From JBBROH01 sp038229595 (GTDB taxonomy: Bacteria > Chloroflexota > Chloroflexia > QHBQ01), in NCBI GenBank assembly GCA_038229595.1, contig JBBROH010000110.1, positions 1 to 14,679 on the forward strand: a stretch of 14,679 nt of DNA. The letters run 5' to 3'. The notes under the pieces are model-generated. The model searched no databases. It was given only the letters and a program-made list of their open reading frames with translations, and was not told the DNA's origin. The position numbers and the translations under genes were made by a program. Positions 1-6,366 of this stretch are shown piece after piece. Every line of letters starts with the position of its first letter. Position 1 is the first letter of the stretch.

Positions 1-342
1 GACCCCAACCGCGTGGCTGACGATCAGGTTGCGCGACAGTTCGCCCGCCTGGTCGCGGCGGATTACCACGTCGGCGAGTGGGCCAAAGCCAGTGTTGATC
101 CCGTAGACCACGCGCTCCTCGGCCCCGCCGATCATTGCGTCCACCCAGCGGCGGCTAGCCTCGATAGCGGCGACTGTGCTGCTGTCTGCCGGGTCGCTGG
201 CCGAGAGTAGCCGCACCTTACGCCCATAGCGAGCCACCGCCACCACATCCTCGACGGTGAGCGCAGTCCCGCTCAGGCGCAGCGGTTCGCTGGCTAGCAG
301 GGCGGGGGGGGTGAGCAGTGGGCGGTAATCTTTCAGTTGCAA
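1..342 (-). CDS. hutH: Histidine/aromatic ammonia-lyase, N-terminal part (runs off left edge)
   Basis: This is the first 114 codons of a lyase of the histidine/phenylalanine ammonia-lyase family, which deaminates histidine to urocanate (or another aromatic amino acid) without an external cofactor. The translation carries the family's N-terminal signature: VYGINTGFGPLA followed by LSRNLIVSHAVGV. The catalytic Tyr of the YGINTGFG motif is present. The Ala-Ser-Gly triad that forms the MIO cofactor lies beyond the left edge and cannot be checked. I chose the TTG at 342-340 because a purine-rich GGAAGGAAGGAA run (348-359) sits just upstream. An in-frame ATG at 369-367 is possible but has no good ribosome site. 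An extended -10 box lies at 388-393. Codons 10-13 contain a run of eight C on the coding strand. The gene is divergent from the epimerase-like gene to its right. The family call is firm. Substrate specificity (His, Phe or Tyr) is open, so the symbol is provisional. Confidence 0.85.
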   Translation of the reverse strand, partial: MQLKDYRPLLTPPALLASEPLRLSGTALTVEDVVAVARYGRKVRLLSASDPADSSTVAAIEASRRWVDAMIGGAEERVVYGINTGFGPLADVVIRRDQAGELSRNLIVSHAVGV

Positions 343-387
343 AGCAGTTCCTTCCTTCCATGTCTCCATGTCTTCATTGACGCGCCT

Positions 388-393
388 ATTATA
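388..393 (-). promoter_or_regulatory. Extended -10 promoter box for the ammonia-lyase gene
   Basis: Read on the minus strand, the bases are TGGTATAAT: a perfect TATAAT preceded by the TGn of an extended -10 element. No -35 match is visible at 16-18 bp spacing, which is tolerated by extended -10 promoters. Transcription would start near 381, giving a leader of about 39 nt to the TTG start at 342 that includes its ribosome site. An ATG at 369 would leave only about 12 nt of leader. This supports the TTG choice. Confidence 0.6.
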
Positions 394-445
394 CCACCCC
401 ACCCCTGGCTGCGCCCTGCCCCGACGAACCGCCCGCAGTTGGCTG

Positions 446-485
446 GTTGCCAGCGGCAATGCTTCTCTGCTAAACTGGTGGCAAC
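446..485. repeat. Inverted repeat GTTGCCA...TGGCAAC spanning a promoter
   Basis: GTTGCCA (446-452) and TGGCAAC (479-485) are perfect 7-bp inverted arms separated by 26 bp. One arm covers the putative -35 box and the other covers the expected +1 of the epimerase-like gene. A smaller hairpin, TTGCC-AGC-GGCAA (447-459), shares the left arm. The position suggests an operator, but the arms are short and chance cannot be excluded. Confidence 0.35.
447..476 (+). promoter_or_regulatory. Putative sigma-70 promoter for the epimerase-like gene
   Basis: TTGCCA (447-452, 5 of 6 to TTGACA) and TAAACT (471-476, 4 of 6 to TATAAT) are separated by 18 bp. The predicted start of transcription is near 483, about 20 nt before the TTG start at 504, so the ribosome site at 491-497 would be in the leader. 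This is a moderate match in a GC-rich background and has not been tested. Confidence 0.4.
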
Positions 486-490
486 ATGGC

Positions 491-497
491 AAGGAGG
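491..497 (+). promoter_or_regulatory. Ribosome binding site deciding the TTG start at 504
   Basis: AAGGAGG, a near-perfect Shine-Dalgarno sequence, ends 6 nt before TTG 504 and lies inside the longer reading frame that begins at ATG 486. It argues that translation starts at TTG 504 and that the ATG-initiated extension is not the native N terminus. Confidence 0.65.
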
Positions 498-503
498 CCC
501 GCT

Positions 504-1760
504 TTGGCTAAGATGACGCTGGAACAGCTTGATTTCCTCGGTTGGCGCGACTGCTGGCGGCTGGACAACGGTACGCTCAGGCTGACGGTGGTGCCGCAGA
601 TTGGCGGGCGGGTGCTGGTATGTGAGTTCGACGGCCACAACCTGTTCTACATCAACCAGGCTCTCGCTGGTAAGCTGTTCACTGCCGCCGAGCAGACCGA
701 GCGTGGCCCCTATAGCTGGCCCAACTATGGCGGCTCCAAGACCTGGCCCGCGCCGCAAGGTTGGAGCGGCCCTCAGCAGTGGCCTGGCCCGCCCGATCCG
801 ATCCTCGACGGCGGCCCCTACACTGTCACTGCCCAGCAGAGCGACGCGCAGCAGGTAAGCCTGACCATGACCAGCCAGCCCGACCCCTACACGGGAGTGC
901 AACTTACCCGCCGCCTCAGCCTCAAGGCAGACAGCACGGCAGCCGAATTGCAGATTACCATGCAGAACGTCAGCAAGCAGCCGGTGCGCTGGGCGATCTG
1001 GGAGATTAGCCAGTTGGCTGCGGGGCTAGCTGGCGAACCGGCCCAGGCAGCGCGCATCTACCTGCCGCTGCAAGCCAGCAGCCGCTTCGCAGATGGCTAT
1101 CTGGTGCTGCACGGCGACCCTGCCAGCCCGCAGTGGCAGCCCGCTCACAGTGGGGGCTTGCTCACCATTGCCTATGCTGGGCTAGAAGGAAAGGTGGGGG
1201 TGGACGGCGCAGAGTGGGTCGCCTTCAGCCGCTCCCTGGGGCAGGGCAGCTACGTCTTTAGCCAGCGCACACGGCTAGAGCCAGCCGCAGATTATCCCGA
1301 CGGCGGCCTCAGTGCAGAGTGCTGGTGCAATGGGGTGAACGCAGGGACGACCGACCGCAGCGAGGTTCTCTGGTACATGGAGAGCGAGGTACTCGGCCCC
1401 CTGCGCGAGATGCAGCCCGGTGCCGCCCAGCAGTTGACTATCCACTGGGGGGTAGCAGCTAGCAGCGGGCCAGTGGTCGCGGTTGGCGCACTCGCTTGCA
1501 CCAGCCAGCCGCTTGCCGTGACGGATGGACTGGCTAGCGGTAGCTTCGGCCTCTACTACCCTGGTAAGGCTGCACTGCTGGCGACCATTGCCGAGCAGCA
1601 GCGTTACCTGTCCACCACCTGGACGGTGGCCGCTGGTCGCCCCCTCAGCTTCGCGGGCGTAGCAGTGCCGCCGAACTGCCAGCGGCTGCAACTGCTGCTG
1701 CACGATGCCGACGGCCAACCGCTCGGCTTGCTGGGCGAGTGGCTGGCCTTGCAACCCTGA
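504..1760 (+). CDS. DUF4380 / aldose 1-epimerase-like protein
   Basis: The 418-residue protein has the look of a galactose-mutarotase-fold (aldose 1-epimerase-like) protein of the DUF4380 type. It has an IGGRV turn at residues 33-37, a tryptophan-rich YGGSKTWPAPQ block at about 75-85, WPGPPDPILDGGPY at about 93-106, and a later QNVSKQPVRWAIWEISQ strand typical of mutarotase-fold proteins. No signal peptide is visible, so it is probably cytoplasmic. The natural sugar and reaction are unknown for this subfamily. Start choice: TTG at 504 is preceded by AAGGAGG (491-497) at 6 nt. The upstream in-frame ATG at 486 lies before that ribosome site and would encode it within codons 2-4, and ATG 513 is also possible. 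The gene stands alone between a divergent lyase gene and the next operon's promoter. The fold is fairly sure; an actual mutarotase activity is not. Confidence 0.75.
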   Translation: MAKMTLEQLDFLGWRDCWRLDNGTLRLTVVPQIGGRVLVCEFDGHNLFYINQALAGKLFTAAEQTERGPYSWPNYGGSKTWPAPQGWSGPQQWPGPPDPILDGGPYTVTAQQSDAQQVSLTMTSQPDPYTGVQLTRRLSLKADSTAAELQITMQNVSKQPVRWAIWEISQLAAGLAGEPAQAARIYLPLQASSRFADGYLVLHGDPASPQWQPAHSGGLLTIAYAGLEGKVGVDGAEWVAFSRSLGQGSYVFSQRTRLEPAADYPDGGLSAECWCNGVNAGTTDRSEVLWYMESEVLGPLREMQPGAAQQLTIHWGVAASSGPVVAVGALACTSQPLAVTDGLASGSFGLYYPGKAALLATIAEQQRYLSTTWTVAAGRPLSFAGVAVPPNCQRLQLLLHDADGQPLGLLGEWLALQP

Positions 1761-1782
1761 ATGGTGGCGCGCAATGTGGCCC

Positions 1783-1810
1783 TTGACTCTGCCGCCAGAT
1801 CAGTTATAAT
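1783..1810 (+). promoter_or_regulatory. Near-consensus sigma-70 promoter for the PHP/glycosyltransferase/phosphatidyltransferase operon
   Basis: TTGACT (1783-1788, 5 of 6) and TATAAT (1805-1810, 6 of 6) are separated by 16 bp, followed by an A-rich start. Transcription should begin near 1817, leaving a leader of about 40 nt that ends in AAGGAG (1845-1850) before the TTG start at 1857. It is the strongest promoter-like sequence seen in the window and suggests constitutive housekeeping expression of the operon. Confidence 0.75.
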
Positions 1811-1856
1811 AAAAGCGGTGATTTATGCGTCGGCTGTTTAGGGCAAGGAGCGTAGT

Positions 1857-2654
1857 TTGAGTACAACAGAGCAGGGCAAGCAGGCAGGCTGGGGCAAGGC
1901 CGATCTGCACATCCACACTACTTACAGCGATGGCATCCACGACCTGGAGCGGGTGCTACGCTACGTAGAGGAGCAGACCGACCTCGACGTGATTGCTGTC
2001 ACCGACCATGACAACTTCAAGGGCAGTCTGCTGGCCCGCGAACTGGCGGCCAAGCGCAACTACCGCTTCCAGGTGGTGCTGGGGGCGGAGATTACTACGC
2101 GGCAGGGCCACCTGCTTTGCTACTTCTTCGACGACAGCCAGTTTCGTGGTGACTACAAGATGTACAAGCCAGTAGAGGCGGTAGTTAGCGACGTGCTAGA
2201 AGCGGGCGGCTACTGCGTTGCGCCGCACGCCCTCAGTTGGCTGACCCTCAGCCTGGGCGAGGCTAGCATCAATAAGCTGATTGCCCTCAAGCTGCCGCTC
2301 AGTGCCATCGAAGCAATGAACCCCAGCATCGCAGCCCGCGTCAGCAACAAACAGGTGCGCGCCCTCAACCAGTCTAGCTGGCACCTGGCCGAGGTGGGCA
2401 ACAGCGACGCGCACGCCACCCAGCACATCGCCCACGCCTACACTCTCTTTCCTGGCAGTACAGCGGCGGAGCTTGAGCAAGCAATCCAGGCCAAGACTAC
2501 GCAGGCGGCTGGCACGTTCATGAATGCAGGCCAACACCTGGAGATTGCTGGGGCCAATATCGTGCGTAGCTGGTTCCTGCTCCCTGCCAGCCACCTGCGC
2601 CGGGGGGCGAGCAACCTGCTCAAAGGTGACAAAACAAAGAACCAGCGGAGGTGA
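1857..2654 (+). CDS. PHP-domain metal-dependent phosphoesterase
   Basis: The 265-residue protein is a stand-alone PHP (polymerase and histidinol phosphatase) hydrolase. All the expected metal-binding positions are visible: H18 and H20 in DLHIHTTYSDG, D25, H51 in TDHD (49-52), E78 in GAE, H124 in APHAL, and D184 and H186 in GNSDAH. Such proteins hydrolyse phosphoester bonds using two or three metal ions; the natural substrate here is unknown. The C-terminal 30 or so residues are basic and partly hydrophobic (WFLLPASHLRRG, then a Lys/Arg tail), which could allow loose membrane contact. The TTG start is set by AAGGAG at 1845-1850. It is the first gene of a three-gene operon with a PimA-like glycosyltransferase and a PgsA1-like phosphatidyltransferase, and its stop codon lies inside the next gene's ribosome site. 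A role as phosphatidylinositol-phosphate phosphatase is an inference from this context. Nucleotide or histidinol-phosphate substrates are alternatives. Confidence 0.88.
   Translation: MSTTEQGKQAGWGKADLHIHTTYSDGIHDLERVLRYVEEQTDLDVIAVTDHDNFKGSLLARELAAKRNYRFQVVLGAEITTRQGHLLCYFFDDSQFRGDYKMYKPVEAVVSDVLEAGGYCVAPHALSWLTLSLGEASINKLIALKLPLSAIEAMNPSIAARVSNKQVRALNQSSWHLAEVGNSDAHATQHIAHAYTLFPGSTAAELEQAIQAKTTQAAGTFMNAGQHLEIAGANIVRSWFLLPASHLRRGASNLLKGDKTKNQRR
2647..2654 (+). promoter_or_regulatory. Ribosome binding site overlapping the upstream stop codon
   Basis: GGAGGTGA contains the TGA stop of the PHP gene and the Shine-Dalgarno sequence of the glycosyltransferase gene, whose GTG follows at 2659. The arrangement implies translational coupling and rules out the longer in-frame reading that begins inside the PHP gene at 2524. 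Confidence 0.7.
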
Positions 2655-2658
2655 GACG

Positions 2659-3819
2659 GTGAAGATTTGTCTAGTTTCCCCCTACGACTTCCCCTACAAA
2701 GGCGGCGTGACCGACCACATCGCCCACCTGGATGAGGGCTTGCGTGGGCTGGGCCACGAGGTCAAGATTATGGCTCCTACCTCGAATGAGGCGGCTGACG
2801 CGACGGAGGCCAAGAACTTCTACCCGGTCAGCCGCCGCATCATCGCCATCCCCGCCAACGGCTCTGTAGCCCGCATCTCCCTCTCCTTCTGGCTCTGGAA
2901 CTACGTGAAGGAGATACTGGCTGCCGAGGCATTCGACCTGATCCACCTGCACGAGCCGTTCATGCCAGTGGTGCCTATGGCGGTCTTGCGCCACTCGCAC
3001 ACGATCAACGTTGCCACCTTCCACGCTTTTGGCGAGGGCGGCAGCACCTCTTACCGCTACAGCAAGCCGATCCTGCACTACTTTAACAGCAAGCTGCATG
3101 GGCGCATTGCTGTCTCGCGCTACGCCCGCGACTACGTCAACGAACACTTCCCCGCCCGCTACGAAATCATCCCCAACGGGGTAGAGGTTGCCCGCTTCAG
3201 CCAGCCGCAGCCGCCGATTGAGTTTATGCGCGATGGGCGGCTGAATATCCTCTTTGTGGGCCGCATCAACGAGCAACGCAAGGGTCTGCGCTATCTAATC
3301 CGCGCCATCCCCCTGCTCAAGCCCTACTTCCCCAGCCTGCGCCTGGTCGTCGCGGGCAAAGGCGAGCCAGAGGAGTTCGCGGACGATATGGAGGGGCTGA
3401 CCGAGAACGACGTGAAGTTCGTTGGCTTCGTCAGCGACGAGGACTTGCCCCGCTACTACCAGTCTGCCGACATCTTCTGCGCGCCCAGCATCGGCGGTGA
3501 GAGCTTCGGCATCGTGCTGCTGGAGGCAATGGCCGCTGGTACGCCGGTGGTGGCTGGCAAAATCGCAGGCTACGCCAGCGTCCTCGAACATGGCAGCACC
3601 GGCTTCCTGGCCGAGCCGAAGGATGAGAACGCCCTGGCCCTGGCCCTCACCCGCCTGCTGGCCGATGCAGAGTTGCGGAAGCAGATGGGCGCGGTCGGGC
3701 GGCTGCACGCCGAACGCTATTCGTGGGACAAGATTACCCGCCGCATCGCCTCCTTCTACCAGCAGACCAGCGAAGAAGTGCTGGGCATCAGCCGTTCGCT
3801 TACTACAGAGTACCAGTAG
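2659..3819 (+). CDS. GT4 glycosyltransferase, phosphatidylinositol mannosyltransferase (PimA)-like
   Basis: The 386-residue GT-B fold, family 4 retaining glycosyltransferase probably acts at the inner membrane face on a lipid acceptor. Visible features are the N-terminal GGV loop (15-17), HLHEPF (97-102), FHAF with H122, PNGVE (172-176), FVGR with R202, the RKG lysine K208, and the nucleotide-sugar EX7E motif (E281 to E289 in GESFGIVLLEAMAAGTPVVA). From memory of mycobacterial PimA, the functional set is a catalytic His near 118, Arg 196, Lys 202 and Glu 274. The spacing here matches it with an offset of 4-7, and the opening resembles PimA rather than other GT4 enzymes. It is about PimA length. 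It is coupled to the PHP gene and followed 39 bp later by a PgsA1-like phosphatidyltransferase. The likely reaction is GDP-mannose-dependent glycosylation of phosphatidylinositol, but donor and acceptor are inferred. Other lipid-linked GT4 enzymes are the alternative. Confidence 0.85.
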   Translation: MKICLVSPYDFPYKGGVTDHIAHLDEGLRGLGHEVKIMAPTSNEAADATEAKNFYPVSRRIIAIPANGSVARISLSFWLWNYVKEILAAEAFDLIHLHEPFMPVVPMAVLRHSHTINVATFHAFGEGGSTSYRYSKPILHYFNSKLHGRIAVSRYARDYVNEHFPARYEIIPNGVEVARFSQPQPPIEFMRDGRLNILFVGRINEQRKGLRYLIRAIPLLKPYFPSLRLVVAGKGEPEEFADDMEGLTENDVKFVGFVSDEDLPRYYQSADIFCAPSIGGESFGIVLLEAMAAGTPVVAGKIAGYASVLEHGSTGFLAEPKDENALALALTRLLADAELRKQMGAVGRLHAERYSWDKITRRIASFYQQTSEEVLGISRSLTTEYQ

Positions 3820-3858
3820 TCGCTTGTTTATCAACCACGGAGCAGAACAGGAGCAACT

Positions 3859-4458
3859 ATGTTTAACGAGAACGCACAGGAGTGGGGGCGCAGCATCGCC
3901 CGTCGGATTATGACCTTCTTCGTCAACAGCCCAATCACCCCGAATATGCTGACCATCGCGGGCTTCTTTCTCACCCTGGCAGTGGGGGCGGTCATCGCAG
4001 GCGGCTACTTGGTGTTGGGGGGGGTGCTGATGATTTTCGCCACCGGCTTCGACCTGCTCGACGGTGCATTGGCGAAGCTGACGGACAAGGCGAGTACCTT
4101 CGGTGCCTTCCTCGACTCGACGATGGATCGCTACGCGGATGCTGCCCTGCTGGGCGGCGTGGCTCTCTACTACCTGCTCAACCCCCAGCCGCAAGGGACA
4201 TTGGGGGTGGTATTGGTCTTCATCGCGCTGGTCGGCGGCGGCATGGTCAGCTACACGCGGGCGAAGGCGGAGTCGCTGAAGATTGAATGCAAGGTGGGGC
4301 TGCTGGCCCGCCCAGAGCGGATTATGATCCTGGCCGCAGGGCTGCTGCTTAGCGGCTTCTGGTCGGGCGGCTTGCTAGCCGCGCTCGTCCTGCTGGCGGT
4401 CGGCACCAACTTCACAGCGGTGCAGCGCATCTGGCACGTGTACCGCACGCTGAACTAA
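3859..4458 (+). CDS. CDP-alcohol phosphatidyltransferase, phosphatidylinositol-phosphate synthase-like
   Basis: The 199-residue integral membrane enzyme, with about six hydrophobic segments, exchanges CMP of a CDP-diacylglycerol for an alcohol phosphate. The CDP-alcohol motif is complete in spacing: D65-x2-D68-G69-x2-A72-K73-x8-G82-x3-D86-x3-D90. Position 73 is Lys where the classical motif has Arg. The opening SPITPNMLTIAG is typical of the family. The second half matches the mycobacterial PgsA1 pattern as I recall it: SYTRAKAE (131-138) for SYxKARAE, RPER (151-154), and VQR with R190 near the C terminus. These basic residues bind inositol phosphate in PI-phosphate synthases. The K/R positions in the first block are swapped. 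The start is ATG with AGGAG at 3849-3853. It is the last gene of the operon. A phosphatidylglycerophosphate or archaetidylinositol-phosphate-type synthase is the alternative. Family call very firm; substrate probable. Confidence 0.88.
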   Translation: MFNENAQEWGRSIARRIMTFFVNSPITPNMLTIAGFFLTLAVGAVIAGGYLVLGGVLMIFATGFDLLDGALAKLTDKASTFGAFLDSTMDRYADAALLGGVALYYLLNPQPQGTLGVVLVFIALVGGGMVSYTRAKAESLKIECKVGLLARPERIMILAAGLLLSGFWSGGLLAALVLLAVGTNFTAVQRIWHVYRTLN

Positions 4459-4512
4459 GGCTGCCCGTGGAGGGCGGTCGCTAGCTCCTAGCAACCCTTG
4501 AGGAAAATCAGG

Positions 4513-4570
4513 TTGGCTTCCAGCTTCCACCTATTGGTAGGGTCTGGTGGAACTGGAAGCTGGAAGCTAG
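4513..4570. repeat. Palindrome built from tandem 7-mers (GCTTCCA x2 / TGGAAGC x2)
   Basis: The left arm is GCTTCCA repeated twice (4516-4529) and the right arm is TGGAAGC repeated twice (4554-4567): a perfect 14-bp inverted repeat with a 24-nt loop. It extends to 17 pairs at 4513/4570 if two G-U pairs are allowed. A competing inner fold pairs TTCCACC (4525-4531) with GGTGGAA (4546-4552). It sits in the 163-bp gap after the phosphatidyltransferase gene. There is no T-run after it, so it is not a typical intrinsic terminator. It could be a dispersed repeat, a transcript-stabilising hairpin or an attenuating structure. Confidence 0.6.
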
Positions 4571-4609
4571 CCCGCTTGCCCACTGCTCGCTGGCCTTGCC
4601 GGGCTGTGC

Positions 4610-4615
4610 TATACT
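4610..4615 (+). promoter_or_regulatory. -10 box immediately before the nucleotidyltransferase start codon
   Basis: TATACT (5 of 6 to TATAAT) ends 6 bases before ATG 4622. The expected transcription start falls on or next to the A of the ATG, and there is no Shine-Dalgarno sequence in the preceding bases. Together these suggest a leaderless transcript. No convincing -35 is visible at the normal distance, which lowers confidence. Confidence 0.45.
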
Positions 4616-4621
4616 GGGTGC

Positions 4622-5932
4622 ATGAGCGAGTTTGCGCGCCAAATCAACAGCGACCCGGCCTGGCTGGGCCAACAGTTGCGGGCTAGCCTGCCCGCCGCTC
4701 ACCGCACTCTGCTGGCTGCGACTACCGCGCAGGCGGCTGCGCTCAGCCTACCGCTCTACCTGGTCGGTGGTCTGGTGCGCGACCTCCTCTTGCAGCGGGC
4801 GAACAGCGACCTCGACTTTGCAGTGGAGGGCGACGCGCCGAGCCTGGCGGCAGCGGTGGCCGTTAGCCTTACGCCCGCCGCGAAGGTGATCCGCTACCCC
4901 CAGTTCGGTACTGCTGCCCTTGAGTGGCAGCCGGGGCTGGGGCAGCCGCCCGCCGAGGCCGATTACGCGACCACCCGCCGCGAAACTTACGCCCAGCCCG
5001 CCGCCCTACCGACCGTCAGCTTCGCCAGCCTCGCTGACGATCTCGCCCGCCGCGACTTCACGATTAACGCCTTCGCCCTGCGCCTACCCGACCTCACCCT
5101 GATCGACCGTCATGGCGGGCTGGCCGATTTGCGCGCCGCACTGCTGCGGGGGCTGCACAGCGGCAGCTTTGTGGACGACCCCACCCGCATCTTCCGCGCC
5201 GTGCGCTATGCCGTGCGGCTCGGCTTCGGGCTGGCAGCGGAGACTCTGGCTGACCTACAAGCCGCCGTCGCAGGGGGGATGATCGCCCGCCTCTCGCCCG
5301 ACCGCCTGCGCCACGAGCTGGCGAAGGTGCTGCACGAGCCGTCCGCCCCCGCCATGCTGCTCCGCCTGAACGATTTGGGCGTACTGGCAGCGATCCACCC
5401 TGCTCTAAGCCTGGGCCTGAACAGTAGGGCCGCCCTCGTTCGCCTTGCCGCGCAGGGGGGCGACGAACTGGCCTACTACGCCGCCCTCTGCGCCGACTTG
5501 CTGGCCGCCAACCCCGCGCAAGTAGGGGAGGTGGCCGCCCGCCTCAACCTGCCCTCTGGCATGCGGGCCGACCTGCACGCCCTCGGCCTGCTGCGGGCAA
5601 GCGTGCCAGGGTTGGAACTGCTGGCCTGCGCGATACCACAGCCCCGTAGTACGGTATACTGGGCCTTGCAGGGCTACCCCCCGGCGGCATTGCGCGCCTA
5701 CGCCTTGCTCTCGCCAGAGCATGAGACGGTTAAGCTGTACCTGAACGACTTGAGCCAAAGCAAGCCGCTGCTCACTGGCGACGACCTCACCCGCCTCGGC
5801 CTGCCACCCGGCCCTGCCTACAAGCCGATCCAGCGCGAACTGCTGCGCGCCCAACTTGACGGCGAAATCGTCAGCCGGGCGCAGGCGGAGATGCTGGCTA
5901 GCAAACTGATTGGAGCGCAACTTGACCGATAA
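4622..5932 (+). CDS. cca: tRNA CCA-end nucleotidyltransferase (class II, poly(A) polymerase family)
   Basis: The 436-residue cytoplasmic enzyme adds nucleotides of the 3'-terminal CCA to tRNA using CTP and ATP. Motifs in order are GGLVRD (49-54); the metal-binding carboxylates D63 and D65 in SDLDFAVEGDA; YATTRRETY (115-123); LARRDFTINA (141-150); VDDPTRIFRAVRYAVRLGF (184-202), the neck region for base recognition; and RLSPDRLRHEL (223-233). A mostly helical, alanine/leucine-rich C-terminal body of about 200 residues follows, as usual for class II enzymes. CCA-adding, CC-adding and poly(A) polymerase members cannot be separated with certainty by eye, so the symbol is provisional. The start is ATG 4622 with no ribosome site but a -10 box just upstream. 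It is the first gene of a four-gene tight cluster; its last 11 bases overlap the next gene. Confidence 0.88.
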   Translation: MSEFARQINSDPAWLGQQLRASLPAAHRTLLAATTAQAAALSLPLYLVGGLVRDLLLQRANSDLDFAVEGDAPSLAAAVAVSLTPAAKVIRYPQFGTAALEWQPGLGQPPAEADYATTRRETYAQPAALPTVSFASLADDLARRDFTINAFALRLPDLTLIDRHGGLADLRAALLRGLHSGSFVDDPTRIFRAVRYAVRLGFGLAAETLADLQAAVAGGMIARLSPDRLRHELAKVLHEPSAPAMLLRLNDLGVLAAIHPALSLGLNSRAALVRLAAQGGDELAYYAALCADLLAANPAQVGEVAARLNLPSGMRADLHALGLLRASVPGLELLACAIPQPRSTVYWALQGYPPAALRAYALLSPEHETVKLYLNDLSQSKPLLTGDDLTRLGLPPGPAYKPIQRELLRAQLDGEIVSRAQAEMLASKLIGAQLDR

Positions 5933-6356
5933 ACCGAACGTCCTGGGCCGCGTACTGCTGGTAGTGGTGCTGCTGGTGGTCGCCTACGCCGTCTACTCTT
6001 TTGTCAAAGCGAACAACGAGGGGCAGGCCAAGCTGCTGCCAGCGGTCAAAACCTACGTGGATGGCAAGAACGACGGCAAGAACCCCGATCCCGCTGGCCT
6101 GGCCGTCGCTGCGGATGGCCGCGTGTTGCTGCGGGTCAGCTTCGTGGCTGGCAAGCTGAGCGACAAGCTGGTAGGCGACTTCAGCCGCGCCTATCAGGGT
6201 GTGCTGGTTAGCCGCGACGATGCCGCCAGCCGCGCTGACTTCTACTTCCCGACGACAGCGGTTGGGGCGGTGGCAGCCCGCAATGAGGTGACGAAGGTTG
6301 AGATTGCGCCGCCTGCGCCAATGCCCACCCCCGCCCCAACCGCCACCGTGCGCTAA
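5922..6356 (+). CDS. Small membrane-anchored protein of unknown function
   Basis: I do not recognise this 144-residue protein. A short polar N terminus (MTDKPNVLGR) is followed by one strongly hydrophobic segment (about residues 8-27), then a charged extracytoplasmic-type domain with GKNDGKNPD, VLLRVSF and YFPTTAVGAV, ending in a Pro/Thr/Ala tail (PPAPMPTPAPTATVR). The N terminus fits an uncleaved signal anchor, with most of the chain outside the membrane. Start choice: TTG 5922 has GGAG (5912-5915) at 6 nt; the in-frame TTG at 5910 lies before that ribosome site. The start overlaps the end of the nucleotidyltransferase gene by 11 bases, so translation is probably coupled. The methyltransferase gene begins 10 bases after its stop. 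No function can be inferred from the tRNA-enzyme neighbour alone. Confidence 0.75.
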   Translation: MTDKPNVLGRVLLVVVLLVVAYAVYSFVKANNEGQAKLLPAVKTYVDGKNDGKNPDPAGLAVAADGRVLLRVSFVAGKLSDKLVGDFSRAYQGVLVSRDDAASRADFYFPTTAVGAVAARNEVTKVEIAPPAPMPTPAPTATVR

Positions 6357-6366
6357 GGAGTCGCCG

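Noticed and set aside
333..902. 189-codon minus-strand frame across the divergent region
   Set aside because: It overlaps the epimerase-like gene in antisense and the lyase start region in another frame; no motifs or ribosome site.
2524..2658. N-terminal extension of the glycosyltransferase into the PHP gene
   Set aside because: The extra 45 codons overlap the PHP coding sequence and precede the GGAGG ribosome site at 2647; the GT4 fold begins cleanly at GTG 2659.
4513..4570. Intrinsic terminator after the phosphatidyltransferase gene
   Set aside because: The stem is good but the loop is long (24 nt) and no T-run follows; kept as a repeat instead.
6298..6366. N-terminal extension of the methyltransferase
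   Set aside because: It lies within the upstream gene and before the AAGGAG at 6355-6360; ATG 6367 is the supported start.
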